From: Hyaloperonospora brassicae
Lineage: Eukaryota > Oomycota > Peronosporomycetes > Peronosporales > Peronosporaceae
NCBI GenBank assembly: GCA_947650285.1
Contig: CANTFL010001401.1
Coordinates: 1-64,000 of the forward strand
Reading direction: 5' to 3'
DNA length: 64,000 nt
Shown here: piece by piece, positions 28,604-42,500 of the stretch
Layout of the letters: the number at the start of each line of letters is the position of its first letter
Numbering within the stretch: position 1 is the first letter of the stretch
The notes under the pieces: model-generated
Seen by the model: the letters and a program-made list of their open reading frames with translations, nothing else
Told to the model about the DNA's origin: nothing
Databases searched by the model: none
Position numbers and translations under genes: made by a program

Positions 28604-30625
28604 TTAGCGGCGGCCTTGATGTGATGGAGTCCCCCCGGTCTCCATCACTCGGCTGCCCCTTGCATCTTGTCTTGCGTCGGCCTTGACCTGTCCGGCGAGC
28701 ACGACCTTGACCTTGACCGTCACGGGAACTGTGACCATGAGCTTGACCTTGAGCTTGACCTTGTTGCCTCGCGCGGTGCTGGCTGCAGTGCAAATTCCAT
28801 ATGCGGCGGCTGGACTTAATGCACTCAGCAGAAAGTTGCTTGTCCAGCCGCTTCGCATCGCCCTTGAGCACACCAAGTTGCTCGGTGTAAACCGCAAGGT
28901 TACCACCGGCGACTGCACCAAGCGAACCATAGACGAGCGCGGAAAGGTGAACCGTCCAACCTTGACGCTCTAGGTGTCGCTTGACGCAGTCATACTTGGT
29001 GCGCTTGAGCACCGCCATCCGCGCAGAGCGAGGACGTCCTTGGGTCGTCAGTCAGCTTGGTCTTCAAAGGCCACGGCCAGGTCTACCACCGACACCGTTC
29101 GGGTGGTGTGGTTGTAGACCTGCAGGTCTGGCCGCAGTGCTGGCCCGGGAAGCGAGGGTACCGTTTGGTTGACCCGCAGCTCGACCCGGTCTGTCTGTCG
29201 CACCCGCCGTCGACGCAATCGCCCGCTCAATGATCTTCAGAGCTGTCATCGTGGCGAGTCGCGGATGGCATCCATTGTACCAGCGCAATGGTTGAGCACA
29301 TGTGAGCCAACGTCTCCGAGCGGGAGCATCCGGGATACCGGCACTTGTCGTGCGCCCGAAGACGCCGGCGCTTCAAGCACACTGAAAGTGTCGAGCTGGT
29401 TGAGGCGGCCACCAACCGCGAACCGGTAGTCGGCTCTCCCAGATGCCTCGCGGCCGAGTGAGGAAGGCGCTACCAGCACCACCAAGGGTGCGAGCAGCCT
29501 TGCCTTGATCCTTCATCGCGGCCCACCTCGCTCCCAGTGCTTGTTCTTGAGGTGCAGCTTCACGTGCCGAAGGACATCTCGATGGTCCAACCACTTGGCG
29601 TGGTGCGGCACGCGAAGCTGCAACCTCTTGGCCGGCGTCCTCGTCTCCTCCACCGCCGGCGACTGCCTCAAACTTCAAGCCAAAGCGGTGGAGGTGACCC
29701 TGGACGTCGAACCACAGCGACCCAATGTCACCGTTGCGTCGCTTGGGCGTCGCTGTGGCCGACGTCCCCAGCTTGCTGTTGAGGAGGAGCTCGCACAGCT
29801 CCTCCTCACTGGTCCTTCCATGCGTCAGCATCCAGCTTGTATCTGTGCATCAGCAACCTGACGGAGCTGCTGGCGTGCAATGCGCTGGATGGCAGGGTCA
29901 GGAGAGTGCAGCATCTGCCACCCATGCGCGACTTGCAGCGCGCCATGCAGCTCCGTCAGAGGCAGGAGCCCAAGCCCTCCTCGCGACACAGGCGCGTAGA
30001 AGAACGCAGTGGTCGACTAGGTTGGCAGCCGCAGCAAGTGGCGAAGGCCGCGAACAAGGTGGCGGTCGAAGCCCTCCAGCTGCTGAGCGAACGGTCGCAA
30101 GTGCCGGAGGGCGTACTCGACCCGCGGGTAAAGGTAGACCTTTACCGCCTTCACCACCTGCCACGGGGCCAGCCCGGACTGCAGCAACGCAGTGGCGTCA
30201 AGCTTCAGCTGTGCCAGAGCAGGCGCCAGCTCCACCCGCCGACGCACATGGTCAAAGCCATCCCCGATCCCCAAGTACTTGTACGAGTCCGAAGTACTGA
30301 GCGCGGGGATCGGGGTGCCATCGAGCTGCAGTCCAAGGCCCTGTGTCTTGAGCACGCCACGGATGTCCCGCTGGACTGACATGGTGCTACACTTCAGTGG
30401 GTTAGCCTTCATGCCAGTCCAGCGGAGGAAGTCTTGCACCATCGTGTGTTGACGCGTAACTCCGTCCACGGTGCTGCTGAAAATCTTCAAATCGTCCGCG
30501 TAGGCAGCAGCACCGGGACGGTCAACACTCGAGAGCTTGACGCCCGTATCCGGAAGCAGCTTGAGCGCGTGGAGCAATGGCGCAATCGCGGCGGTGAAGA
30601 GGTGTGGGCTGAGCGGGCAGCCCTG
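28604..30625 (-). pseudogene. Utopia-like element copy E, 5'-truncated family 1 fragment
   Basis: It holds only the C-terminal part: the end of RT (AYADD near 30,500), CCHC finger (near 29,340), endonuclease core (LRPD near 29,140) and the repeat tail. Several single-base indels split it into at least four frames (breaks near 29,840, 29,640, 29,400, 29,230 and 28,675), and there is a stop near 30,018. Homology to copies A-C ends at 30,625 inside RT motif B (GCPLS), where AT-rich DNA begins. The sequence is closest to copies B and C. It is clearly inactive. Confidence 0.85.
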
Positions 30626-33600
30626 GTTTTATAACAAGATTAGTGGAGTATCACTAAATGCGAAAACAACCGTCCAAATCAGCACCGTGAGTGGCTGCGC
30701 TCATGTATTTGCCGTAAGATCGAAGTACTGAAGCGCACAAACAGATCAGTATATAGATGGCAGTACTTGCTTTAGCAAGTCAAGCTGCCAACGGATTGAA
30801 TGATAGGATTATAAACAGTTGAAAGTCGCAATGCTTTTATTCACAACCGAACAAAGCACATAAGCGCGTTTATCGAGGTCAATCGTGTGCAAGGATAGAC
30901 TAGGGGAACGCGTGAGGAGTATAGTGTGGGAACAAAAATATAGAGCCAGTTGAGTGGAATGATGAGCGTCCGTCGCATACTATGGAAGGCTTCGCGGCTG
31001 ACGCAAAGGATTTGTACAGTCCTAGTATGGAAAAGAGGTGGTGAAGCACATAGATTTTAAAATCCTAGTATTTGATAGAGGCGATGATGTATTTGGACAG
31101 TTAAATTCTAGTGAGAGGTTGCTGTGGTATACTGGGAGAGGGCACCACATACATGTAGTGGAAATGTAAGCGTTTCAGAAAAGATGATGAATGTCTGATC
31201 CAAATCTACAATAACGGCGAAAGCTGATTCTCAACATTTCAACACACCATTAAACCAATGCACTTATATATCGTATAAGTTACGTGCAGACACTTTCACA
31301 ATCTGAGCAGTATTTTATGGGCTGGTGTCACATTAATGTTTCATTTTAGTAGTTTCTCGGGACAGAGCTATGTCGACTTCCATGTTAAAGGACGGGTAAA
31401 TGACTCGGCCATATTAAACATAAAAAACAAAAGGCAGCAGGAAAGAAGATTTAGTACCTTTTGATGCACGGTATTCAACGGTCAGAGCTTTTATGTCACA
31501 GCATGACGCTGTATATATATGAGATATTATCAGCATGTACTTGCTTTTGGTCAAAAAGTAGCATGTTTTAAATTTCAAAAATCGAGAAAAGTTTTGTGAT
31601 GATGCTCATTTCGACCTGGACAACTCCGGAGCATCATAAAATATTGGCATCAACTTTAATTCAGCCAATTTTCTCCATAGTGACCGTTTTAAATTTTAAA
31701 CTGCTATCTCAGTTTTTGCTTATTATTTTGTTTTAAAGAATCATAATAATTACAAGGAGCAGGGTTTCAAAAGTTTAGACCGCTTAATGCCGAATTTAGA
31801 CCTTGCGCTCATTTTTCAGACTCTTATCAGGTCGACCGGGATACAAATAATATCACTGTATACGCGATACCTCATGAGCTTTATCGTTTGTGAGGCCATT
31901 TATTTACACATAGATTTCTTCTTATATTTTAGGTATTGCGATTTCGCTTTCAAAATTTACCTTTTTCATCGGGAAAAGTTCCTTCTTTAATCAACTGACG
32001 CTGCCGAAAGAGAGACATCAGGTAAATGTGAAAGCAAGTGAAATTTCTGCTCATTATTTTGACAATTAAGTGGACATGAAAAGAAACGGACCTACGGCAT
32101 GTTAATTGCGAGTAAAATTTATATCTTATTAATAGCGATCGCGAAGTCGCAATGTTGTCTATGGTTGGGGACCTATGCCCATGTATTAATGAACTTACGC
32201 ATTTATTGTCATAATGCCGAAACTATCGATCAAGCATTGGTCAACACGTCTGAGGTCGAAATACGGACGCAGGTGCAACTTCGCACATCACAATGAATTT
32301 AAGCTCTGAATACGGTCAGCTAAAAGAAGAACTCTTATAATCGCAACGTTGATACATATATTCGCGTCTAGACATCGGCTTCTCCTTACACACATACAAT
32401 GAGTGCTTTACCCTAGTTATAATCTAAATTTAGAACTTTAAATGTTTAAATTAATAAACAATATACATCTTATAAAAATTTAATGTAAGGCGTTTGATCG
32501 TAAATACGCTGAAGGTAATAATTTTTATTTAAAGTTTGATGAAAACGCGAATCACCTGGACAAGAATACAGTACTGTTAGTTTGCAAAAACGTGTCTACA
32601 AATATGCAAAATAACGTGTATTGGGATCCATTACACCCATTAAGAATTAAAAGGTTATTTGTAAAAAATGATTTGGGCTCACTGAATGTGTAATCATGAT
32701 TAATTTTAGTTGTTAGTCTTCAATGGATCAAGGTGTAAAACCATCAATCAGCTGTCAGTATATTCCGTCCAAATGTGTGTCGCAGGATATAGATCTATAG
32801 CGTCCGCAAGCTAATACCTATATCACTCGCGAGTTGATGGTATCGGTTATTCTCAATAATTATAATGCCTCCACAACATCGCGTGATATATAGCCAGTTC
32901 GCCGTAATTATTGATGCCGGTAGAACTACTAAACATTCGAAGCGATGAAAGTAAACTTTGTAAATACCCGCGTGAACGGGACATGAATTATTTTCTGGTA
33001 ATAAACTTTAACGAAGAATATACAATTGCGTAAAATTGTCACCGCGTTCATTCTAATATTGGCTAGAATTTTGATCTCAGTAAATCTTGCAAACTATATG
33101 CAATCGCAAAATACGAATTTTGATAAAACAAAACGACGAAGATGTAAAATACGTCTTTTTAGATCCCTCGGATTTATAACGTCCAGCGTCGAAACATTTT
33201 AACAGCAAGCGATATATGGCTTCCACCCCTATATTAGATTCGTTTTTATAAACATTCCTTTTTTACGCTTAGGCCTTATTGGCTCATTTAGACATGTAAA
33301 GGTGAAATTTTTACAGATCTGCGGATACTTCGTGAACGACAAGCAGGTGATCAGTTTACATTCGGAAGAAATAATTGTTGAGAACGCCTAGTTTTACAGT
33401 AGCTCATCGATAAAAAAACTTTTTTCGCGATGTATAAGATCTAGTTAGAGATATATACTATCGATTTGATGTGGGTTGTAGAAGGCATAAATCGACATAA
33501 AATTTGGCCGAAGCCTATGATATGTTATAAATGAATTTTGTCATGTGCATTGCCGAAAAATTGAGGCAATTATACGAGATACCACTTATTTGGATACATA

Positions 33601-34173
33601 TTCTGTAACAGATATCGATGGCCATTGCACGTTCGACAAATTACGTGAACGACAAAAGATTGCCATCCACATTGCATCTTAATATGCGTAAATGTAATCT
33701 ATTTTTACAAATTTCTATAACTTTTGTGTTTATAAGCGCCATACATACTTGACTAATTGTGCATGTGTCCAGCGCGATATATGAGGCCCTATTCGCAATT
33801 CCCACCATCCGTAGTAGAGGTCTTTCTTGCCAACTGCTCTTCGCGCTGCATCAAAGCTCTATGTCTAAGCACGCCTTACACATCGGTATATATTAAGGAT
33901 GATCTATCACTTGCCTAAAATAGTCAAGGCCAAAGGCTGAGGTATCGTAATGTGATACATGCATATATTCTCGAGAATGCGCTCGTACTAGCTGATGTCA
34001 AGCAATCAACACGTCGCGTTTAAATATATGTTACTTGCACATGTAAATGCAACTATTCGCCAAAAAAAGTATGTACATCTTCTGTGTCCATTTATTAATG
34101 GTTTGAAAAGGTTTAGGGTTGTAATTTCTTCCTGCGCATAGGATATTATCGATCAAGCTTACTACAGCCATCA

Positions 34174-34413
34174 GTGTTAGCAATTAAAAAACGATGGACG
34201 TTAACATTCAGTCAAATACAACAGTATTTATTTAAAGTAGGCGTAACAACGCGATGTAGTATACAATTTGTGAAGCGCGTCCTTCATAAAAATCGCATTA
34301 TGTACAAAAGATTTGTGCGAAAAATTAGTCACATGTCTAGATCTCATATCCGTGTTATATATAAAGAAACTAGCAGATACCCTTTTTTAAGTACAACACG
34401 CAACGTCAAATAA
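34174..34413 (+). pseudogene. Possible Tc1/mariner-type transposase HTH remnant (weak)
   Basis: A 79-residue frame contains QIQQYLFKVGV followed by VKRVLHKNRIMYKRFVRK. This resembles the second helix-turn-helix of Tc1-like transposases, where a segment of this kind precedes the catalytic domain. No DDE/D catalytic part can be read downstream and no terminal inverted repeats were seen. It may be chance similarity in AT-rich DNA. Confidence 0.2.
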
Positions 34414-37400
34414 TTGGGCTGCGTTGCACGAGATAATTTTTGTATTTTACAACTTTTTTGAATTGCCATTTCGGGTCATTTTTAGTTGTCACAATTTTTG
34501 ATTTCTTTCATTGTAGTCCTATATTTGTTTTACAAATCAAGCATGAAGTTAATTCTACATCACTGGTTTGCAAGTACGTACACGTTAATAAACTATTTCG
34601 AATCACTAATATTAGTAGCCGTCCTTTATAGCATTGCAAACATTACCGAATCTTAATTATGTTAAATTTTACAAAAACCAATCTTAAGTTCTTGCGAAGA
34701 CATAGACAGATTAGTTGTATATCTGATTTCATATGTTTGTTTTGCAAGTTGGTGTATATTTACGCAATTTAGGTCATTCACGGCAAAGGACTGCGTATGT
34801 GTTCATCAATCCTATATGGGAATGTCATGGTTCCTCTTACTATCTTGTACACGATCGGGGCGTGCGATTCAGTCACACAACTGGCACTTTGTGTCTTGTT
34901 TTCTTGCAAAGACAATTTAGAACAATTTTTTTAAAATAAACATTTTGACCTTTTTAATTGCGCTGAACAACTATCATCGATGTTCGTCATAATTATTTCG
35001 ACTCACGACGGGTTTTAGCGAGGTCTTTGTGATTATAAAATACGCCTTTAGTCATCCTATATATCCGTTTACATACCGCATTACGTGAAAGGCTTCCGCT
35101 GTCCGCGTATCCTTATCAATCGTGTGTATCAATGCAACATATTTGGCTTCATTTTATTTTTAACGCGATAAAAAATATGAATCTTACTCATGGCGCACTA
35201 TCGTGACACTAATTGAAGAGAATACCAAAATTAATTACGTCAGCTTTACTGAGCAAGCAAGTAAAGGAAGGACCAAATTATTACTGGTGATGATACAGTA
35301 AACATCAGTACTTTCGACGATGTAACAGCAAACTATTGCGAATCTCGCCGAAGTTAAATATAAATTTGCGATGCAATCAGATCGCAATACCTTATTTGCA
35401 TCATATCGATTAAACGTTTTAGTAATTTATAAGTAATGGTCCTATTAATAAAAAATTTGATGACAGAGAGGTAAATTAGCATTAATTATTCGGTGACAAA
35501 ATGAGACAGCAACTTATTTTCATGTTTTTCAAACGACGGACTAAATGTGTCATAGAATGAAAAAATCGAAATTATAGTCATCGACGGATGTCGGCCCCGC
35601 TTAACGGCTTATCAAGGGTACTGGCCTTCATGATGTTAGGCGCTGGCTAGGCAGTATAATAAGAATCGACCTTATCATACAATGCGAGCTCACCCTTTTT
35701 TTGTGAGCCGCAAATTTATATGCTGTTATCAAAGAGCCTCATCCTGTGAAGAGATTCATTTACCGTTATTACATATTCTCATCCGGTGAGGATAGGATTG
35801 AAAATATTTAGCAATCGATAATCAAGATCCTAATTTAGGATAAAAACTTTATCAGCAAGAAATACTCCCACTAAACGGAGAAACATCTTGACGTTCTGAT
35901 GGTCAATTGGCTCGAAGAGTTCTTGCACAAATTTTTCTGCTTAGTCACCCAACGCTAATTAGGACCGGTTTCTGTTTAGGTTGTTACGATCCAACTGTAT
36001 CATTTGATATATATATATATGTTTAAAGCTTCCGTTCCTTTCGAAAGCATTGCCTCTCTCATTCGTATTACGATAATGGCGATCAAAGTCAGCAGCTAGC
36101 TCACAACGATTATGCCTGATATTAATTTCTGCCATTATCGTACCCATTTGAGAGCGTGCGCGATGGTCGCGAATTTGTTGTGGATCAAAAGTTTTTCCGC
36201 GATAATCTATTCGACGAACTCGAAACATCATTCGTTTGCGTATTTTAATATCTTAGACGGACAATTATTAACCTCGGTACACACTGAATGCTGCCATCAT
36301 TCGGACACTTGGAGAGAATGGTTAAAGTCACAAAATGGATTTATTGCAATGGTCGGAAAAGTCGCGCTTCACGCGCTCGATTAAATTTGAACATATTACT
36401 TCTTATCGCGTCTTAAATACGTCACGATCTCATTCATGGAAAGGAGGCATAAGGCGTACCTCTTTTTTAGCCTCAATAAAAAACTACTGTATTTTTTATG
36501 GTTCGTCCACAAGAAGTAAGTTAAGGCCTGCCTCTCAAGACATCAAGTGAAACTTGCATCTTCCCCCACTATGAGCATTGTTATAAACCTATTCCGTGCA
36601 ACATATATATATTCATGACTTTTGATTTTATGGCTTCGGCAGTGTGGTCAAATGCGATTCAAGAAGATAAACATAAGGGCTTATTTTGATGTCAGATCCG
36701 TTGCATTGTATTGAAGTAAGTTTCGTTGTAAGACTTTTGCGCGATTTAAACAAAAGGTGGTGTATCAAAATTAGGTTTGACATTGTAAATGATTTTATAA
36801 AAATTTGATGTCGATCAATTTTCATCTTGAACAATAATTAAGCACTCACCTCGGTGTTAACTACGGCCATTTGTGCGAGACGATATACTTCGCGGTCTAC
36901 TTGTTCTGCGTGACATGATCGAACGTACACAACACGTTTACCGCATGTATGAGGACATTTCTAGTTTGCCGCATTAAAATTACATCATCATAGCGTTCAG
37001 GATGATATGATATGTCATTTAATACATGGTAGTCTCTTAAGATCGACGGCTAAGATCAGCTTTCCATAAAAATTAGGTACGTAACGTATCCGACGGATTC
37101 AAAATTCACGGTGATCTGCTTAATGCAAGACGCCACAAGTTGTGTGGAATTTCATTGCGTCACGCGTATAGTTCGTACTCGATATATCATCCGGCTCACC
37201 CATATCGACAAGAATGATTAATTAGCCCTTCTCAATATTTGATACGCATGACATGACCCGCAGTTATGAGTAATAAGGTTGAGGCGCATCTAATGTAGAC
37301 GGTTAGGCGTCGACAGATCAGTCAAATAGGTTTCAATGGTGGCTTCTTAACTACCTGCAGCTGCGCTTTGTGAATAACACGTACTTTTATAATGTGCGAT

Positions 37401-39480
37401 GGTTTTGATATATCTTTTGAACAAGACTAGTTCTTTTACTATCAACTACTTGGCAGAGGCCTATGGTAAGAAAATCGTGTATAGATCTGTGCGATAATAT
37501 CACAGAAGTAATATATTATTTTCGGTATATCACATTTTAAAATTCATTGGGCCATGACGCTGTTAACGACGTCATTAATGGCTTTCAAATGTAGTTTTAT
37601 TTAAAAGTGTTGGAATTAGATCCACTTTGTCCGTTGATGTTAAGAATTTACTAATTATAAACTAGATTAAATTGATAACTTTGATTTAATTTCGGCTCAT
37701 TACATGCATAACGTTAAATAAACGGTCTTGCCTGATGCGGCCAAGTCTTTTAAATTCGTATATATTTAAGCATACCGTATATTAATCAGGTATGTGGCGG
37801 GACAAACTTGGCTTACATCTTCTTATGAAAAAAGTGACACCGTATTTGGATGTCAATTCTTTATGATGTACTGACGATGTTAGCGATGTATTCATCGTAT
37901 CTTAAGTGTGAACATTAGAGGTAAAGCGTACTTGTATACAGTTGGTTTCAGCTTCGAACTGTTTTATTTGCCCACAGGCATAAATATGCAGCTTTTACAG
38001 TAGACAACGCGGAGACGGTCTGTTTCTTTATCTACCACGAGCAAGGCACACCGCTCAATGTTAAAATGCAAAGGATTGTAGGCTTCGCGTCTGGTCTAGA
38101 ATGATGAGTCGCTGAAATATTAAAAATATATCCGTAATCGAACCGATTCAAGCGTTTTTCCGAAAATTTCGTGAGTCTTGGTATCTTTGATGTGAAGCAT
38201 GAAACTATTGCCACAATTTTAATGATTGATGGTGATTGTAGGCGACGACATAAAGGGTTAATTACGCTTAATTTTATGTCAGGACATGTAGGGTGAAATC
38301 GGAGATCCACAGCAGTGACCCTTAAACCTTTTTGTCCGATATTTTTTTAATACGGAATAATATCTGTTGTTAGCTTGTACGTATCGTTCACTGGTGTCAA
38401 ATAGGTTGTAAAACTTTTTATCTCGAACTTGGTAAAGAAGTAATGGTACAATGTTGTTGTTGCATCAAGAAGTTCTCTGTTGTCGTTTATAAGTTACCGT
38501 GGCGCTTGATAATTGAACCAATTGTTTATTGTACGTTTTAGCGATACTGTTGCATGACAGTGTTGAACCGGTATTAATTTCGTGAGAAATAAGGTCAAAA
38601 TGTCGAAATAAAGACACAAAATGTGTTGTTTTAAACGATTCATGGTTGAAGCAGACGCACGGATCTTTGCAACATTTTTCAAACCGCACTCGAGGGGAAA
38701 TTGTATTTCAGATCTATCCATAACCTGTCGCACGGTTAAAGACGATGAAGTTATCATCAGCAACCGGTTTACGTTAACGTACGTAAGTAACTTATAGATA
38801 ACCGAATGTAGAGGGGACGATGGATAGAAGATTGACATTTATGACCCTGCTGTGGAAAGATATTAAGCTACATTAGGTGCTAAGCGTGATATGATCTCAA
38901 GCGCTTGACATTAATTGGTATGAAAGATTGAGTAAGATACAGTCCTCACCATTTTGCTGGAAAATACCTTGCTCTTGCCGAGCCGTCATCTTAATAATTT
39001 CGCCAATTCCAAATTTTAATTTAAGCCCAATCTTGCTAACACAAACTTGGCTCTGGGTGATTGACACATTTCTCCTCATTTCAAATTCTTACCTAATTTA
39101 TCGGATTTTCAATTTATAAATTACTTTAGCTGTACCTGAAAGGAGCAGCTTTATATTGTGGATTTATGAGGAACTGAGAGCATTATTATAAAAAAGATAG
39201 TGATGGTTTAGTTGTTGAAAGAGACCTGATGATATCGAGAATAATGGACAGATAAGCCAAAAGTATAAAGTAAGGCGTTGTTGACATCGATAATGAACAC
39301 CATATAAGTTTTTGATAAAGCGCTTGTTTAATGTGATGTCGTCGATGAAGTCACCTTTTTCAAATTTACTGTCTTTGTGGTTCTCATGTCGCCGCTCGTC
39401 TGATCATTTAAGATGTTTGTGTGATTAAGTGCATATTTTGTGACTTAGAATTGTGGCCGGTTCCATCTTTCAGAGGCTCC

Positions 39481-39500
39481 ATATATATATATATATATAT
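39481..39500. repeat. AT dinucleotide microsatellite
   Basis: Ten AT units in a row. A similar but shorter run lies near 36,008-36,020. Confidence 0.9.
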
Positions 39501-42500
39501 TGTTGGTCTGATAATATCCTCCCTCTAGGAATTCGACATTTTTTGTCGTGGGAGTGGCGGTGGCAATCCAATGTGCATTAAGAGTGAAAAGAAGAGGAAT
39601 TTGTTATAGTATCTGAGGTATCGAATACATAGACAAGGTAACCAGCTTTAAACAGGTTGATAAGGTCAACATTAGGATGTAGGAAAAGGTCATATATGGT
39701 CTAGTGGGGGAAGATAAATACTTTAAATGATGATTACGGGGCAATCTTATGAATAAGGGCTTTGCAAATAATTTCGAAATGACTTCGCGGCGACCATTTT
39801 GCATCCTACTCGCTGCTGTGGGTACCAAACATTTATTAAATCCCGTCGTGTCCTTTCCGGATGTACTATAAACGCGAGCAACGGTCTATATTACCGCAGA
39901 AAGGTAGTTAATTGCACATTGTACCGGTTTGAGATAATGCGTCTCCTTCAGTATGATTGCATCCCCGACAGCTGAAGCATCGCGCGGGTCAAATTAAACA
40001 GTGTACGATATTTGCTTGACTCTGGTTTTTGTATAAAGCTAATATTTGGGTTATCCATTATATAATTCCATGGCAGTAAATTTTTTGCATACTTTTTCAA
40101 ATTACATATTGGCCACACGGATTCTAACGTACAATTTCGAGGGAACGAAAATATAATGATGCTGAAAATGTTTCAACGTACTTGACGAAATTGCGAAAGC
40201 TTCACTCATCATTTCGTCAGGAAGCTTAATTAGAAATTGTTGCAAAGTCGACAATGACTAGCACGTACTTGTGCCCTTTGCGATTTTATAAAGAGATATT
40301 GATTATGAGGTCTAGGTCTTTACAGGAACCCATTACAATAATTAAGACTGAATTTGATCCATCTTATATCCTTGTCGATTGGGAGTTAAAGTATCTCCAA
40401 AACATTGTATACAAACTTTATAGTTTGACACGTACTTTTCACACCTTGGGACTTCCATTGTTATCCATACTAATGACGATAGAGTTATTTACAGGACGGA
40501 TAAGATCATTCCACCTTTTTACAGTGTCCATCTCGATACGGGAAACAATACGGAAGTCTCATCCATTTTATCGCTTACAGCAGAAAAGGAACAAAGCCGT
40601 GCTTAGCGTAACCCACGTAAATTAATGCGATAATGGTAGAGATGGTAAAGTAGCCAAATTAAGAGACAACAATATTCAGAACAATATGCTTGCAAACAAA
40701 TAGTAAATACTATGGTATGGCAGGGACGTGGTGCTCGTCGGTAAGCACAAATTTAATAATGTTTCCGTCTGTGACAATCTTGTTCATATACACATTCTCT
40801 GAGGATAGCTAAGATCAAGAATCCGTTTGCGACTCTAAAGCGTAACAAATTGGGCGATGAAAAAAATGAATGCGATAGGCGTATGTCATACGATGGATTC
40901 CATTCCTGGTAGTTAGCCACAAAGTTGAAGTGTAAATAGTAGTCGCAGAATCTTGAGATTAGACGCATGGGTCATAATATTACAGGCATCAGCTAAAGGA
41001 ATTGAAAGGAGGTGTCAGTTCATCACACGCTTCGGTCGATCCAAATAGAAACGCTCGTTAGCTAGTTCGAATATACTGTCGAGGTAGTACGTTAAACGAC
41101 ATACGACTCGGCATCAGTAGAATCAATACTTGTCATTGCTGTGACAACTTTAACGTACCCTGATTGGTTTATAAAGGCTTATAAGACGGTCTATTCAAAC
41201 GTTGGATGGTCTGTCATTTAAAGAGCACATACGCTCGAATGCCGTTCCTTGATAATTAAAACTCTTGTAGGGAGTTAAGTGCAAGCCTAAGGATACATGA
41301 AGGTCGCTCATAGGCGGTTTATCAGGCTCTATATGGCTTCAGTACAGGCTCCTGCTGATTAAAAGTCCATCGGATGTTGCGTATAACCATGAGATCATAT
41401 TCTAAACAAATAGCCGCTGCTGTTGCTACTCAATTTAAGACCGTAACCTTTAAACTTCGTAAGCGGTTAAATTATTGGCTCATTCTTCGACTATCATTGC
41501 AGCGTTGTACTTAATTTTACTGGCGAGCTAGACTTCGATTCACGGGTCTGCAGATGTATTGTTTAAAATGTTCTATGAGGATAGAGGTGTTTAGTCACTA
41601 CTCATTAATCGATCCAGGTAGCGCAATAGGTTGAATATCCAAGACGTGTATGTCCTGGTTCCTGTATGTGTTGAGAAAGTCGATGAGGCGTGATTGTGCG
41701 AACGCACTGAATAACTCTGCCCTCACGGCCCCTTGAACTTCTTGTTACGGCTTTTAACGGCCATTCGCATTGAGAAACACATCCAGAATTTAAATTCGAA
41801 GTCTGATGTGGCGCCAATAGGAAAAAGGATGAAGCATGTTGCGCATAATTCGTCGGTGTAAAATGGTTCGTTACGTAGCATTTTTTCTACCTTATGCTTG
41901 TATATTTGCGCTTAATTAGGTTGCAACTAGCGTCAAAATCAAGTCAAGATTCTTGGATGGTAAACACCATACCATTTGATACCTTACAACGGACCGCCGT
42001 GTAGAATATTTGCATTTGCGGTGGCATTCAAAAAGTATAAGTAATAGGAACCGAAAGGAGAGACGTAAGTGTTTGCTCTAACGGCAGCGTAATAGAATAT
42101 GCTGTCGCCTTCAACATGGTGCTGAAGTCGGCCCTGGTATTGCGACGACGGTGTTTATATAGGAGCGGGTAATCTTAGGGTGCTAGACCAAGACATATAT
42201 CACAACGGTACTCGAGAATTATCATTAGCTGTATGAACAATTGTACCTCTCAGTATGTGATTGTTAGTCGCGATCTGTGTGATGTGTGGTTCGATGCTAG
42301 CAGAGATGATTCTCGTACTAGGATATCACGGCTGTTATGTAGCTACTGTATTTGTTTCTCGGGAATTTTTTGATTTGCGATTTCAGGTGCCAAATGATCT
42401 TCGACGGAATCGACCCGAGCCGTTTTGCTCTATATATTGATTTCCATGTCGTTTGAGTGATGTTGGTCTCTTACATGAAGCGATTTCCGCGTCTTAATCT

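Larger units (their letters stand above)
1..30625 (-). mobile_element. Tandem array of Utopia-like non-LTR retrotransposons separated by U2 snRNA fragments
   Basis: Five element copies (A-E) plus the start of a sixth lie head to tail on the minus strand. Start codons at 9, 7048, 14077, 21120 and 28186 give periods of 7039, 7029, 7043 and 7066 bp. Each unit is leader, long ORF, 3' UTR, then a 123-bp U2 snRNA segment. Domain order is N-terminal C2H2 zinc finger, RNase H, reverse transcriptase, CCHC finger and restriction-like endonuclease. Known: oomycete Utopia families (Kojima and Jurka 2015) insert in U2 snRNA genes and carry an archaeal-type RNase H upstream of RT. The assignment is inference from this architecture and target, since no database search was run. 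The array is much richer in GC than the DNA to its right, which it meets abruptly at 30,625. Confidence 0.88.

Noticed and set aside
1..30625. rDNA array with R2 insertions
   Set aside because: No rRNA sequence is present. The spacer folds as U2 snRNA with an Sm site.
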